From Callaeas wilsoni (lineage: Eukaryota > Chordata > Aves > Passeriformes > Callaeidae), in contig VWPU01011870.1 of assembly GCA_013398955.1 (NCBI GenBank), positions 1 through 64,000 on the forward strand: 64,000 nt of DNA. The letters run 5' to 3'. The position numbers and the translations under genes were made by a program. The notes below the pieces were generated by a model. That model did no database searches. It was not told the origin of the DNA and saw only the letters and a list, made by a program, of their open reading frames with translations. Positions 1 through 13,237 of this stretch are shown here, piece by piece. The stretch's first letter is position 1; every line of letters begins with the position of its first letter.

Positions 1-3000
1 GCCAGTGTCAAACCACAACAGGTCTCAAACATTTGGGAGAGGCATCCAGTAGATCATGACTCTTCCCTTTTTTTAATGTACCTATATCATGTTTTTCAGA
101 TGTTTTGAAACCCTGCAATACATCAGCAGACCCTCCATGTTTGCATATTTATTAATATGCATTTGTGCAGAGTTATGACACTTGCATTTTACAAACCTCT
201 TTATTTGGCTTGACCTTCTTTCTGAGCACTCCTTCTTGTTCTTTTGGCTCAGATCATTTATTAAAATTAGATCTGGCTGCTAACGTGTCTAACTTCCCTA
301 TGGAGAAGGAAAAAGGCCAAAGACCACTAGTTTGCAAACAGAAGTTCTTTCTGGGTTTTGGCTCTTGTTTATGTCAGTAGTGGCTCTGTCTGAGAATGGA
401 TGTTTCACTTTTTTCTTCTCATGAAAGTCTATCTCATTATGGCTCCTACAAAGTGCAGACTTGTTGCTCTAAGTCTACATGTTTGTGTCTACCTCGTTTT
501 TCCTAAATCCACTATGCAAGCAAACATATATCCCTTTATAATTGCTTGAAAGGCCCCTTCCTAGGATTCCGAAGATAAATTCTGTAAGATATTGCCCAGC
601 ATATAATTATTGTGTGATTTTCTGTTTTATTCACACTTTCTTTCAGTGCTACTTAATCTCCTTCTTTTCCTCTGACATGGACTTTATTTTTATGAATACC
701 AATGCACAGTCAGAGATACTGCTGTTCTTATTCTAATACTGAGAATCTCACATAATAGACTTTTTGATATCAAAATTAAATCACCTGGAGTATGTATTTT
801 GAGAGATTCAGAGAAATAAATGTATTCTGTTAAGTCATAGAAATCTTCCAAAGTCCATCAACTCTGGGGTTTATAAACTGATTCCAACATTTAAGCTTTT
901 TCAGTGAAGCTGCTGGAATACTTGTTTATGTATCCTGAGCTGGGCCGATGCATCAACAATTATCTGTGAATCCAAAGCTGCTGCAAGCACTAATCAAATA
1001 CTAAAATTTTATATGAGTAAACATCAATGACAAAGTCATCATCCTTCTGCATCTGGTTTAAAACTTTTACAGTCCAGCGCTACTTGTGCAGGCATTAATA
1101 AAACCACAGTTTTTAATAGCAGCAAAACACTCCAATAGCAAGCTCCCAATGGCGTTTTGGTGCCATTAATTTTTTCCTTCAGGTGAGCTTCCTGATGAGT
1201 CACTACCCACATTTCCCTTTTTTACTGTTTTTGATTTGTATTTTGGTGAGGTTTGGTTTTGTTTGGGTTTTTTTCTGTTTAATGAAGGGTATCTTTTAAT
1301 AGCTTGCTTTTGCTCCATATTTAAAATCTGGTGTGCCAATTTCTGGTTTTACTCTTTCTGTATTTAATAGCAATATTAAGCTTTATCTTTACTTAGTAGT
1401 ATCTCCTCATTATCCTTGTAGGGGTTTTTTTGTAACTCCATATCTCCTAATCAGACCTCAGATTATATTCAACATTGTATGAAATTATAGCATAACTTTA
1501 AACTATAGGTTAGCCCTATGCTACATTTTTGCTTTGTTCTATGTTTTCGAGTATCCATACTAGCAATGGCAAATTTTCCTAATGTTAGCTCTTGTACTTG
1601 TTAGCTGTTATTTGTTGGAAATTTGTTTCTTAAACTGATTCTTTATAATTTTAGCACAAAACTCATTATATACATTTTTTGCCACCAAGGCAGTATTTTT
1701 TCACAGCACAAGCACTGTGTTTTATTACATTCAAAAAGCATCCAAATTCCCTTTCTCTTATAGTTAATGAGCCCTCAGGTGAAATACACTAAACTTGAGT
1801 CTAATCAGTGCCTATTTGTTCTTGCTTCCAGCAATGAGGTCAGGAACTTTTGGACTTCCCCTGGCACAGAGAAAGCATGGGTTTGACTTACTTGATACAT
1901 ATTTAGGGTTGTTGAGAACTCTGGAGCATAGTGCTCCTATGGAGATGTTTGCAGATTTGTGTTAATAACGTCCCCTTGGTTGCACTCCACTGTAGTCTCT
2001 TTTGATGTCCGGAAAACTAATCACTATAATAATATAACTCTGCTATGCCTGGATGACTTCATTTACTGCATCCTCAAACTCTGATACTTTTTGAATTTTA
2101 TTTCAATATAATAATGCAAAGTTCTAGGCATCTGCTTGTCAAGTGGCAAACGAGTTGTATGTCTGTGGCCACATTTTCAAACACTGGTATTGTCCTCACT
2201 CTCTTGTTTTTCAGTTCTTTCCATTAGGTCATAGACTTCCCCTTGCTTGTTCCCTCTCTGTCCCCATGACTCTTGCATAATTGGTTTTACATTGGCCCAC
2301 TTTCAGTTGGAGATGTAGAAGGCATCCCTTGCTAGCACTGTAAAATAGCCAATTTGCGGATAGGAAGAATGTTCTCATTTGAGGTTGGAGGTGGATGTTT
2401 GAATCTCCTCAGCTGGAGCAAAATTTAACCTAAATTCCTTCATTCTGAGAACATTCTCATCACAAGCTTTTGCCGCTTTGTCCTGTTCTTTCCCATGCCC
2501 CTCGTGCATTTTAAGCATAGGAAGTATTACTGTCTTTGTACCTTGTTCAGAGAGTTCACTGACTACAGACCTCAAAGAACTCCTTAAACACAAAAGAGCC
2601 AGAGTTTTGGATGTTTCCACTGGCACTGCCTATTGCCTAGTTTAAGTTCCCTCCCATTGCTATGTTTGTTGGCTTAACTCTCTTTAGCCCACGTACAGAA
2701 ATCTCAAGCACAAGACTTTTACTTTTTTAACTCTAATCCCACAGCTAAGAACCCAGTTTTTAGTCCAACACGAAGCACCAAAAGCCCTAGCTCCTTTTGG
2801 GATCTATCCCGTAAATCTGGCATGTTGTTGTCCTGGATTCCTGAATCTGCAGCCTAAGAACCATCTATTTCCTACCCCAGACATACCTCTAGTCCCAAAG
2901 AAGCATGTCCCTGCCAGGTTCACCTGGGGACACCTTGACCTCTAGAAAAAAATTAACAGAATTGTGTTATGAATTTTTCTTTCACAAAATAACCAGAAAA

Positions 3001-3950
3001 AAAAGTCATCTTTTCTTTAAAACAGTAATTAAATAACTGTATCTCCTTCCTCCTAACGGCCTATTGAAGGGACATTTAAATAGGACAAAGCAAAATCTTA
3101 ATCCATCATAGCATAATAATAACATATTGTTTGGCCTGGGCAGAGGATGGTGCTACAGCAGAGTGATTAAAGCATCCATTTATAAAAATTATTTCAATTA
3201 GTGCATGAGTAAATATTTAGGTCAAAATTCAGCAAAGTGCTTAAGCACGTTTAAATCACACAGAGTGTACAATCAGTGTGGTGCACACGTTCTTCTTGTC
3301 TACAGTTGAACATTTTGTAATTCTGGGCATTACTTTGTTTTAGTGGGTCAGAAACACAGAAGGAGATGAAGCGAACCTAAAAAGCTACAGTGCACAGTAG
3401 ATTGGCAGTTATCTTTTGGCAGTTACCTTTTTCTTTTTTTTCCCCAAGTAAAAATCAAACTAAGAGTCTGGATTCATAGGCATGAAGGGAAGGAGAGCAC
3501 AGGCTTTCATCTTCTTGACCAACAACCAACTTCACTAGGATTTCCTTGCAAGAATGAACAATTATTTGGTCAGCAAGGACTTAACAGACATCATGTATTT
3601 CACTGTTCTTATGAAATGTGTCTTTGTGTTCATCCCGTTACAATGCAAAACATGTTTTGGCTAAAAAAAGCTTTACAATGAATTCATAACTCTTTGTATA
3701 AAGTGTCATGGAAGAAGCCTCAGTACAGCTCCCTCCACCCCTTGTGAGGAGCTGGACTCTCACGTTTTCAGATGTGCTGCTCCTGCTGACAGCCAGTCAA
3801 TGCCAAACTGACTGTCAAGAAAATTTCAGTGCAGATCCAGTGAAGATTCAGAGATCAGGTTTTATAAGGTTTTCCCCATCTCCCTCCTGCCCTTCATGAA
3901 GCAGCAATGCTCTTTTCAAAAGTAGAATTTGAGTGAGAGGTGCAGCCTTG
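1..3950. other. Unique AT-rich noncoding DNA
   Basis: No gene or repeat family is recognisable here. The stretch is AT-rich with short T-rich and T/G-rich runs (for example around 1240-1280 and 3420-3445). Open frames are all under about 85 codons and are interrupted on both strands. No tRNA-like, snRNA-like or interspersed-repeat signature was seen. Confidence 0.6.
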
Positions 3951-3985
3951 CAGTAATTTACAAACAGCACAGCAATTTACAAACA
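3951..3985. repeat. Two-copy tandem duplication, 19-bp period
   Basis: The 16-mer CAGTAATTTACAAACA at 3951-3966 recurs at 3970-3985 as CAGCAATTTACAAACA, with one mismatch and a start-to-start spacing of 19 bp. This is read directly from the sequence. It looks like a small local duplication. Each copy also contains GTAAT/GCAAT and ACAAAC cores that could bind homeodomain or forkhead factors, which is inference only. Confidence 0.7.
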
Positions 3986-5909
3986 TATTTCATTACAGTT
4001 ATCTATTTAGAAAAATTAAAGTAAAATGTTTACCCTCCTAATTGACCATAGGGAACCAAATACTTTGTGAATGTAAATTATAACTGTGATTAAAGTATCA
4101 GCTGCACTTTCTTAATATTCATAGTGATGTCTGGTACAAGCAGCATTAACATAAATTCATATATTTTCTTATCTCTCCAAACCCATACTTTTATTCAAAT
4201 GAAAAGTTTATTATTTATGATTATCTTGGTGGGAGTTAGGGCTTATGCCTCTATAAAAAATCTAAGCTGTCATATTTTCTCTATCCCACATTTGCCAGGT
4301 TGCATTGTGGTTCATTTATTTGTTAAATATATTGATCTGCTCCAGCCATTATGCACTTTATAAACAACTGTGGACTAATTGGTATTCATGTGTTGGGAGT
4401 ATTTTCTTATAGTAGTGAAGTGATACAGTGAAGTTTATAACCAAATGATAGTTCAGTGCACTGGTTTTGAAGTTCAAATACTGAAAAAGCCCAAGTTAAA
4501 AAATGTTGTAAGAAATATTAAGCTAATTTTTATAAAGGATTTTTTTCTGTTGTCTGAAAATAGAAGCAAAAGAACATGAGAGGAAAGCATTGCTGATCAA
4601 ACCAGTCATTCAAGAACTACATAATCCTGTCTCTAGCTATGTGTATGCAAACAGCTGCACCCTTCTTGAACTCCCTGCAACTCCTCAAAATAGCTTAGAA
4701 CAACTTCTATTCATAAATAACACTGCCTACCTCACTTAAAACTCAGCTCTAGCTTTTATCTCTTGCCCCTGGAAGGATGCTTAAAGCCGGTCCTGATTCT
4801 CAATAGATCCATGCAGACCAAAACCACAGCCAAGATTCAGGTTCTGAACAAGAGCAGTCTCTCGTTACAGTGGTTTTATATTAAAGTGTTTTCAAGCAGC
4901 AGTTTAGTAGTCCTTGCCTAAGCCTGTGACTTTGACAGCACAGGCAGTGAGTTAAATACTTGAATATTCCGAGAGATCCAATTTACATTCCTTTATGAAT
5001 TTACTCCTTGCCTGGGGCCTGGCAGCATCAGCTGGCAGCAGGAGCTATCAGGAGCAGTCTCAATTCAGTGAAGCCACATTATTTTGATCCTACCTTGTGC
5101 CCTGCTAAGTTGTTCATGAGACTGTCCAGCCTCAACTCCTCCGCTGCCAGAGGAGTTTTATTCTTCCTCACCTAAAGAACAAAAACCACACCACCCACTT
5201 CTAACGTGTTGGGTGCACCACTGTGTGCTCATGGCAGCCGCCTCCCTCCCCCCCAGCCTGACCATTTGAGCAAAGATAAATGCATTTGAAATGTCAAGAT
5301 GAAGTCCAGAGACTTCCTGAATCATTTCTCAGCAGCAAGGAGAGGGTTTCCATTAAGGGACAGGTCAGCCTTCTTTCTGGGGTCAAGGGATGATTTTCCT
5401 GAGTGTATCCACACTGACATTTGCCATTACCCATAGAAAGCAGCAACACAGAACAGTGTCATAAATTGCCTGTTGGCTGAGTTCAGTTTTTCTTCTTGTC
5501 CATTGCGTGGCTTTAGCTGGTGGAAATTAGGACTGAAGGCTTTTGAGCCCAATATTAAACATCAACAAGTTTCCTGGTGTATAAATAAACCTCACAGCTA
5601 TATGGGAAATATTATATCTGTGTTTACTTCTACTTTAAAGGCATCTTCACTAAAATTTGGGAATGAAAATTGTCGCCTTACTTTGCTAACATGATAGGGC
5701 ATATAGTGATCCTCCTTTATTGTACATACTGTCCTCTATGAGAAATAGATTAATGTTGTTTTTTAAATTATCATCATATACAACAGCTTTAATCACAGAC
5801 TCACATTACATTGTGTTTTTGCCACACATGCACAGGAAAAAATTCTCTCTGTTCTACAAATGGTAGAAGAGCCATAGAAAAACAAAGGGAGCAAGTTAAA
5901 AGTGATGTA
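3986..5909. other. Noncoding DNA, no recognised element
   Basis: AT-rich at first, becoming more GC-balanced around 5010-5260, with a short C-rich run near 5247-5254. No gene or repeat was recognised. Confidence 0.6.
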
Positions 5910-6132
5910 TTTATTTTTACATCAAATCAGTTATGCATAAAATGTTGATCATAAAAATAAAATATTAATGTTTTACATATCTTCTTTTTGGTTTTCCTTT
6001 AGCTTCAAAACAGAGCTCATTAGAGAGGTTCACCTTTGGTTGTACATGGGTTCCAGTCAGTACCACTTTCAGGTTTTCACAAACCAAAATGATGTCTGAC
6101 ATGTCCTTTACTACAAGGGAATCTTTCCACAT
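5910..6132 (-). other. Candidate terminal exon (weak)
   Basis: On the minus strand, a CCTCAG splice-acceptor-like site (exon would begin at 6132) leads into an uninterrupted frame. It starts MWKDSLVVKDMSD, continues for about 55 codons and ends in TAA at 5967-5965. An AATAAA hexamer follows about 50 bp downstream at 5915-5910. Acceptor, open frame, stop and polyadenylation signal are thus in the order of a last exon, and the frame has a basic tail (KGKPKRRYVKH). The open frame also extends upstream of the acceptor to an ATG at 6174. I do not recognise the peptide and the length is within chance for AT-rich DNA. A retrocopy fragment or plain coincidence is more likely than a gene. Confidence 0.12.
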
Positions 6133-6174
6133 CTGAGGGATTCCACAGAGATTTAAACAAAAGTCAACTATCAC

Positions 6175-9100
6175 ACTAATGTTACTTTCATTTTAGGCCC
6201 ATGCATACCTTATTAAAACTGATGTAGTATCTGGAGTTTAAGAAAAGGTGAATGCTTTTGAAATCTGAGAGTTTGCCTGATTTCTAGGCCCTGTTCTGAG
6301 CCTAGAGAGGAGAATATGTTTCACCATTTTCCTAGGCTTCCAAGAAAATCACACAAAAATGGTGTCACCCTGTAGACTTAATTATTTCTCATCACCACTA
6401 ATAGAAATAGGGATGTTTCTCCATGTGACAGGCCCTGCAGTACAGAAAAAATACCTTAGGTTATTGTAAGAGGACTGAAACAAGACAAAAGTACTTTTCA
6501 GAGACACTACCTATGAAGAAAAGCATTGTTTTGACCAAGACAAGATGTTCTGTTCATAACCAATATCAACATAATCATCTGATTCACAAGTGACTAGAAG
6601 TTCTGCAGCTGAAATCCATTAACTGAAGGAACTATGACTCAGTCTCAAAAGTGTGGAGCCACTTAACTCCCACAGAAATCAAGGCACCCAAATACCTACA
6701 GGGGTGATGTCCTTGTCACCTCTCAAAAAGAGAAAGGCTCATAAGGCTGCTACAGGTTGAGTACAACCAGAAGTTGCAGAAACCACAGTCAGCAAATAAA
6801 TTGCTGTTTTGTGCAGATATATTAGTGCTCCTCACAGCTTTGCTCCCAGATCTGCTCCAGTTGGTAGTTTCACTCATCAGTGTTCTCACACTAAGGCTGC
6901 ATTAGCCAAAGGCAACTTGCAGCTGGATCTTGGGTTCTGGACTCATTCCAGAGCATTAACAGGTTCTGGGTGTCTTTCATTTATCAGAAGGGCAAGAGCC
7001 CCACTTCTGCCCACTATAGAAACTTAGCAATCAAGGCTGCAGAAAGGTCTGCGGTGTAACTCCATGGATTTCCGGGTGTGCCCATGTAGAGACCAAGGCC
7101 ACGAGCCTTTCACCAGAGGTTTTTCCTGTGCTTTGCATGCCTGAGATTTGTCCTGTATGACTTCAGAAAGTCATCCATTCCTTCATCTAGGGAGGACCTA
7201 ATTTATCTTTGTACTTTTCCTGCACCTCGAGTTAGAAGACAGACACATTCATAATGCATGGCTTTGTGATGTGTGCTCCATGACAGCTACAATCTGTGAA
7301 CCATGCACCAAAACTCCTTGAGAAAAGCACTTGCTGAGAGCTGAGGCCAGTCACACGTAACACCCCTCTCCTTCACGCCACACTTTACAGTGGTGAGGGT
7401 ACTGTTTTATAACCTCCATCTCAAAGGTTTCACTGCCAAAAAGCTCTTCGGCATCTGCATATTGAGAAACGATACACAAACACACATCTGTCCCCAGTTC
7501 ATCGCGTCTGGCCCTCTGAAACAACGTATTTGGTTTAGAGGTACATTTAAACTAGGGAGATTTGGAAAACTGCGTATCATCTTCAGAGTCACTGAAAAAT
7601 TTAACTGGCAACTACATTACAAATACATTTAATCCATTAGTCTGTCTCATGTAACTGAGATTAATAAATGCAAGGCTTAGATTTGTTCCTTCAGTATCCA
7701 GCAGTACATTTTTTCTGACGAGTCATCTTGCTTTTCTGATTGCTCTCATTACAGGCTCAGGGAAGAGCGCAAGTCACTTCTTAAAATGTATCCACTTCCT
7801 GAGACTGCTTTCAGAATAGCCAGAACAGCAATCCTCTTGTGTTAGCAAGCTGTGGCTCTCCTGGAACGTGGATCTCCAGCTGGCTCGGGAGCACACCCCA
7901 TCCAACCCTCTCCCCTGCCTCAAAGGCTCTCCCGCGTGGAAACAGAGCTCTCCACCCGCCCGGCTCGGGTGCACTAACGGGATCAGTTTAGGTGAATGAT
8001 CTGTCTTCTTCACCAGCTTTGTGTCCCTTTCCAGTCTGCTTGGAGGTTACAGCTGTGTTTAAAACCTTGAGCGGGGTATTTTTCCCCAGCAGATCACAAT
8101 GGCTGAAATCAGTGGGAGATTTTACAGTAATGCAGTAATGGTCCATATAAAGAGGCCCAGGCTGGAAAATTTCTAGTGAAGGCCTGTGCCTGAGGAATTC
8201 TGTACCTCTGGCTTAAAAAAGAGGGGGGACAAGGTTTCATATTTTTTCCATGGTTCAGTGTAAAATACTGCTCTTAATTTGCCCATTCCTTACTTGCAGT
8301 GGCTATGGAATTTATGAATATTGTCACTCATGGAGGAAAATGCTGTAAATAACCCACCTAAGAATGTGACTTTAAAAAAGGAGGAATGCGAAGCCCTTTT
8401 GGGTAGAAGAGATGTCCTTCTGGATTATGCATGTGACACTCCAGTGTTAAAATTAGGGACTCTTCAAACTACATTTCTCTAAGATCTTTCTCTCTCTCTT
8501 TGCCAAGGCTTTCAGAGGGGGGTTTTATTTTTTTCTTTATGATACCCTGAGGAAATACCTCTCATGTTGGGTCAGCATCTTGAGCTGTCTACAGCATTTT
8601 CAAGACTAGCTTCCGAGGTTTTGCCCTCTGAGAAAATCAGTAAAAAGGAAGGCATGATGTGATCATACATTAGCTGGCCACAATCTCCCTGTATGGCTGC
8701 TCTTAGTGCACTGAGTGGCTCCAGTGCAGCTGCCCTTCCTGAGCAACAAGAAAAGTCATTACAGTGTGAGTGATGCACTACAGTTTAGCTCCCCTGGTCA
8801 AATTAACGCAATTATTGTATTAATTTAAAATTTCAGTCCCTCTGAACCATAGTTCCCTTTCCCCAGTTTCCCCTGGATGTTTCTCTATTGTTGGCCTGTA
8901 GCAGTTTAAGCTCCTGATTGCTGGCCAAGGGCCTCAGCTGGGAAGAGGCTTCAATCCAGGTCCCCTCTAGTCCTCCAAGGTGTGTCTGAACAGCCCGTGT
9001 CATTCCCAGATGCTGGTGTACCCATACTCCATGCAGAGGTGTAAGATAAGTTCTGGTTCATACCCATTCCCTTGACCAGGGATAAAGTCTGGCCCGCAAT

Positions 9101-12100
9101 GTTGCCCTTAGTTAGTTTTTAGAAAACTAACACAGGTGAGATTTTGTCGCCTTCTTTCATTAATTTTTCGTTAGCGAGATCTCCAGAGTATTGTTTATAA
9201 TGACTTCCCTCAACAGAGGAGTCCAGGACTTGGTAATCACCACTGAGTGATCTGTGAAAGAAATTAAAACTAAACCAAACAAGCACTTTCCATGGTGCAC
9301 CTCACCCACTAAGCAACCCTGCGCGGGGATGGAAAATTTCCTTCCCAATGTCCACAAATGATCAGTTTCTGCCTTGAAGCACTGAGCTGGATTCGATTAC
9401 ACTGAAATCATTATTTCAGTCCATGTAACTCCAGACTACAAGTGATACCCAATGACTTTGGCACACTGGGAATTCAATCAAACGTTTATACTAAGGGGGA
9501 CTATTTACTTCAGCCCCTAGAGGTACCACTTTTAAAAAATCCCCTGAATATCACTGAAATTAATATTAAGACTTTATACCCTCATGTATTTTTGAGGATT
9601 TATATATGTTGAGATATCATTTTTCCTACCACTTATCCTCTTACATACTCCCACAATATCTCATCTGTGGCATTTTCCCAGATGGGGCCCACAGCAACGT
9701 TCTTGTAGCTTTTGGCTCACTTAACACTCCCGCTTAACAAAATCCTTGATTTGACGAGGTCTTCTCTGCTACAACGCCCAGCTCTACAGAACCCCAGGCA
9801 CTGCCTTTTGCCAACCTACCTCTCTGCTTGCTACATGGCGTCCTCTGTGCACAGCACACCCCAAAAGTGGCCATGGGCCTAATTCTCCTCTGTCCCGCGG
9901 TCTCCTAAGAAAAAGGAAGCTCTGGGAGCACCCACGCAAGCCACTTCCAGAGAAACAGCAGAAATTTGGCATTCTGCATCTGTGTAGGCAACAAGACAAA
10001 GTGAAAGGCAGCAGATAACTGAGCTCTTTATTGCTTCTCTACCATAATTTTCCCGTTTTCAAAGGCGTTCCAAATGGAACGACGGGTCTGACAGCCTGTG
10101 CACTGGCTTCGATGGGCTCTGCCTTAGATTTCTATTTCTGGGTGTGAAGACCTAATTTTCAGAGGCAGATAATTTTTGAAACTGAGCCTATATCCCTTTC
10201 ACTGCTCTTGATTTACATGCGATTTGTCAAACAATTAAAATGTGCATATTGTCATCACAAGGCCAAAACATCTCTTCATCTCGTCTTCATTTTCATTTCC
10301 CCACAGCACGGTTTTCAACAAGTGAACTTGGCACTGAACAAAGCCTCCTTGCCACTCCTGACTGAATGGGGCTTCAGTCACCCTGCAAATGTTCACATGT
10401 GGCATTTCATCTGATTTCATCTTTGTGTATTCAAGCACACCCTCACATTTTCTTCTTCCATTTTTTCCTCCCATCATGAACTACTTTTATTCCTTAGCAG
10501 CCCCTTAACTTGTACAAACACTTCTACCTAAGCCATTTTCATATTTGTCTTTGAATTGAGCACTAGTGGTGTAGCCTGTGACATACAGATTTTTTACAGG
10601 TATCTCACAAATTCTCAGTATTTCTTAAATTTCTAAAGTCAGCAAACAGGGCAAAGCACCTGCCAATTATTTCCCTGAACTAAGCCAGCTTTTCTAAGTC
10701 AATCAGTGTGTTCCCATTCAGATATTTAATCATCCTGTGCTTCTCTCAACCTGCCAATTCATGCTGCACTTCTGGCAGACCAAACTGATATTTAGATACT
10801 ATTGAGCATCAATTCACATGATTGTTTGCACACAGGTGTGCCATGAGGTTCCCGTCACTTGTTGCAAACATGTCAGGAACCTCAGGCACACATCTTATCC
10901 AGAGCGTTTCCACAGTGAAGATAACAATTCTGCCACTGTCCCAGGAGGGACTACAAAAGAAGGCCACAATGGGAAGATCTGTATTTTTTGTAGTGTCACA
11001 GACCCCATAAACTCTGTAACATAGAAGTATTTTAAACAGTGTTTTTAAGAAAAATTAAAAACTGTGAAGAAATATTGGGCACTAGGAGAATCAGCTAAAA
11101 TTTTAGAGAATCACAAATAATTTTCTGCATATTAGATAATGTTCCTTTTACACTGTATCCAACTGATTTTTCTAGGAAATGTCAACATACAAGTGATTGC
11201 CATGTGTTCCCTGAAAATTGATACTATACTTAGGAACATAAGAATTAAAAAAAAAATCTGCTAATTAATGAAGTTTCCACTGCCAATTACTACAGCTGAG
11301 TTCTTCACCTACAAAAATCTAGGTTTCTTTATTTAAAAAAATCTATTAATAATAATCCTAAATAGTATCAGAATTTTGTGATGTAAGTAAACTAGGCTTT
11401 CTCAGATGTGCAAAGCAGGTTTGGTCCCAGACGTTATCTCAAAGGAAACAGCATTTCATGCAGTTTGTTCAAGACAAAGCTGGCTTCTCCTTCCCGAAAA
11501 TTTTTCTTCAAGTCTATCTTCCATCTGTGCCTTGGCTTTGTCCTACAAATCATAGCAGCACAAGGCACTGATCTTCAAAACTGCAATGTTTTCTTATTTA
11601 GATGCTACACATGTAATAAATAGCCCTTCCCTGTCCTTCAGTGGTGCCATGTGCAGTTTCAGGACAGAAGTGGATCACAGAGGACACTATCTAGACAGTG
11701 GCCTATCAATGCACCCACTTAACTGGCGTGTATTTAGTGTTTACAGAATACTTCACTCAACATCTGGCTCAGATTTCCTTCCTCATGAGGTGAATACACT
11801 GCCTAGGAGTTACAGCCACGGCCCCCAAAGCCAAGGTCGTAGCTGCAAGGGAGTGTTCTGCACAGACAATGTCCCAGCAGATCTATGATACAGCCTGTAC
11901 AGCTCACATATTGACAGAATTCAGTCTCTTCCCAGTTTTTTATTTCATTAAAAATTACTGAGAAAACACTTGCCCAGACATTGTTTTCCAAATATGGGTA
12001 TTCTTAGTTACTGGCAAAGGTATATAATCATTATCTGTCCCTGGGTAGGGTGGGATTTGCTTACCCACTACAAGATGTTTTGAATTCTGCATTTCCACCA

Positions 12101-13209
12101 TGAAGTGAGCTCTTCCCAGGTCAGACTGATATAGAAAGGTCAAATCCCCAGGGTACCCAACCAGACCATGTGCAAACAGGCTCCCAGTCACCTCCATGGG
12201 TATTTGCATAAAGAAAAATCCTCTCATGGACAAGTAAGGCAATTTGAAATATGTGCCAGGATATTTGTGTCCATCTTCTACATAAGGACAGAGCACCATT
12301 CTTATAACTGGAATACACAGTTATTCCACAAAAATCAAACATGCTGGCTCCTTGCCATGCCATTGTGTTTCAAAGATCTCCACTGAAAATCAAGCTTATG
12401 CCCTTGGTTACTGCATGGCCACAGCTGAGATGATGCAGCTGCCTCTTCAACTTCTCCAGCAGGTTATTCTGCACAGTCATTCTGATGGTAGATGTCAACC
12501 TTTTGGGGTGCCCAGTACCACACTGCACTACTTACTACTAAGGAAGCATCAACAGCCTCATGCACTGATTACTGCCTAACATGTCTTTGTCAAACACTTA
12601 ATGAAGCACATATTGGGTCTGCTGATCTGACTGTCAATTTCTTCTAAATGAATCCACATGCCAAAGGATTTAGGTGCCAAAAGCTGGAAGAGCTTTCAAA
12701 ATGATTTTTTTTTTTAGCCCTGACCATGATAGCTGCACAGCAATATGCCATCTAAAGCAATAGATGTTTGAAAACTTAGAATACCAGGTAATTCAAAATC
12801 ACAAATTTCTGTGACTTCCTCTGAAAAATCACTCTGGCGCTACCCCAACAAACAGAAATGACAAGCCTACGAGATCCCTTTTTATACTACAGAGTAGAGG
12901 TATTAATTTTGTGTTGTAAGCATAACCTGTGACCAGCCTGGGAAAGTGGCAATTACATTATTTTGTTTGGGTTTGTTTTGCTTCTGTCCCTGTTTTGCAC
13001 AGCCCACATGCAGCTGAACTAGCAAAGCTTAAGAGGGAGTAAGAGCCCCAAAACGAACGTCACAAAGGAAAAAAGGTTGTGTTTCACTGGCAGCAGATCT
13101 ATTTTAGGACCTTCCCACTCCACTCCTGATCTTACACTCTTGTAGCTACTCAGTTATGTGGCACACCAAGCCTGCCTCCCTGACCCTGCTCCGACTGAAG
13201 GGCGGTAAT
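6175..13209. other. Noncoding DNA, no recognised element
   Basis: Seven kilobases with no recognisable gene or interspersed repeat. Base composition is mixed, with slightly GC-richer patches at about 7840-7990 and 9780-9950. The 114-codon minus-strand frame at 11955-12299 matches no family I know and is overlapped by frames on the other strand. I read it as chance. Confidence 0.55.
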
Positions 13210-13237
13210 GGGGAGAGGGCAGGGAAGGGCAGGAGGG
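13210..13237 (+). other. G-quadruplex-forming motif
   Basis: Five G-runs of three or four lie within 28 bp on the plus strand: 13210-13213, 13217-13219, 13222-13224, 13227-13229 and 13235-13237. The loops between them are 3, 2, 2 and 5 nt. This satisfies the classical G3+N1-7 rule with one spare run. Short loops usually mean a stable fold. No promoter or gene is recognisable beside it. Confidence 0.7.
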
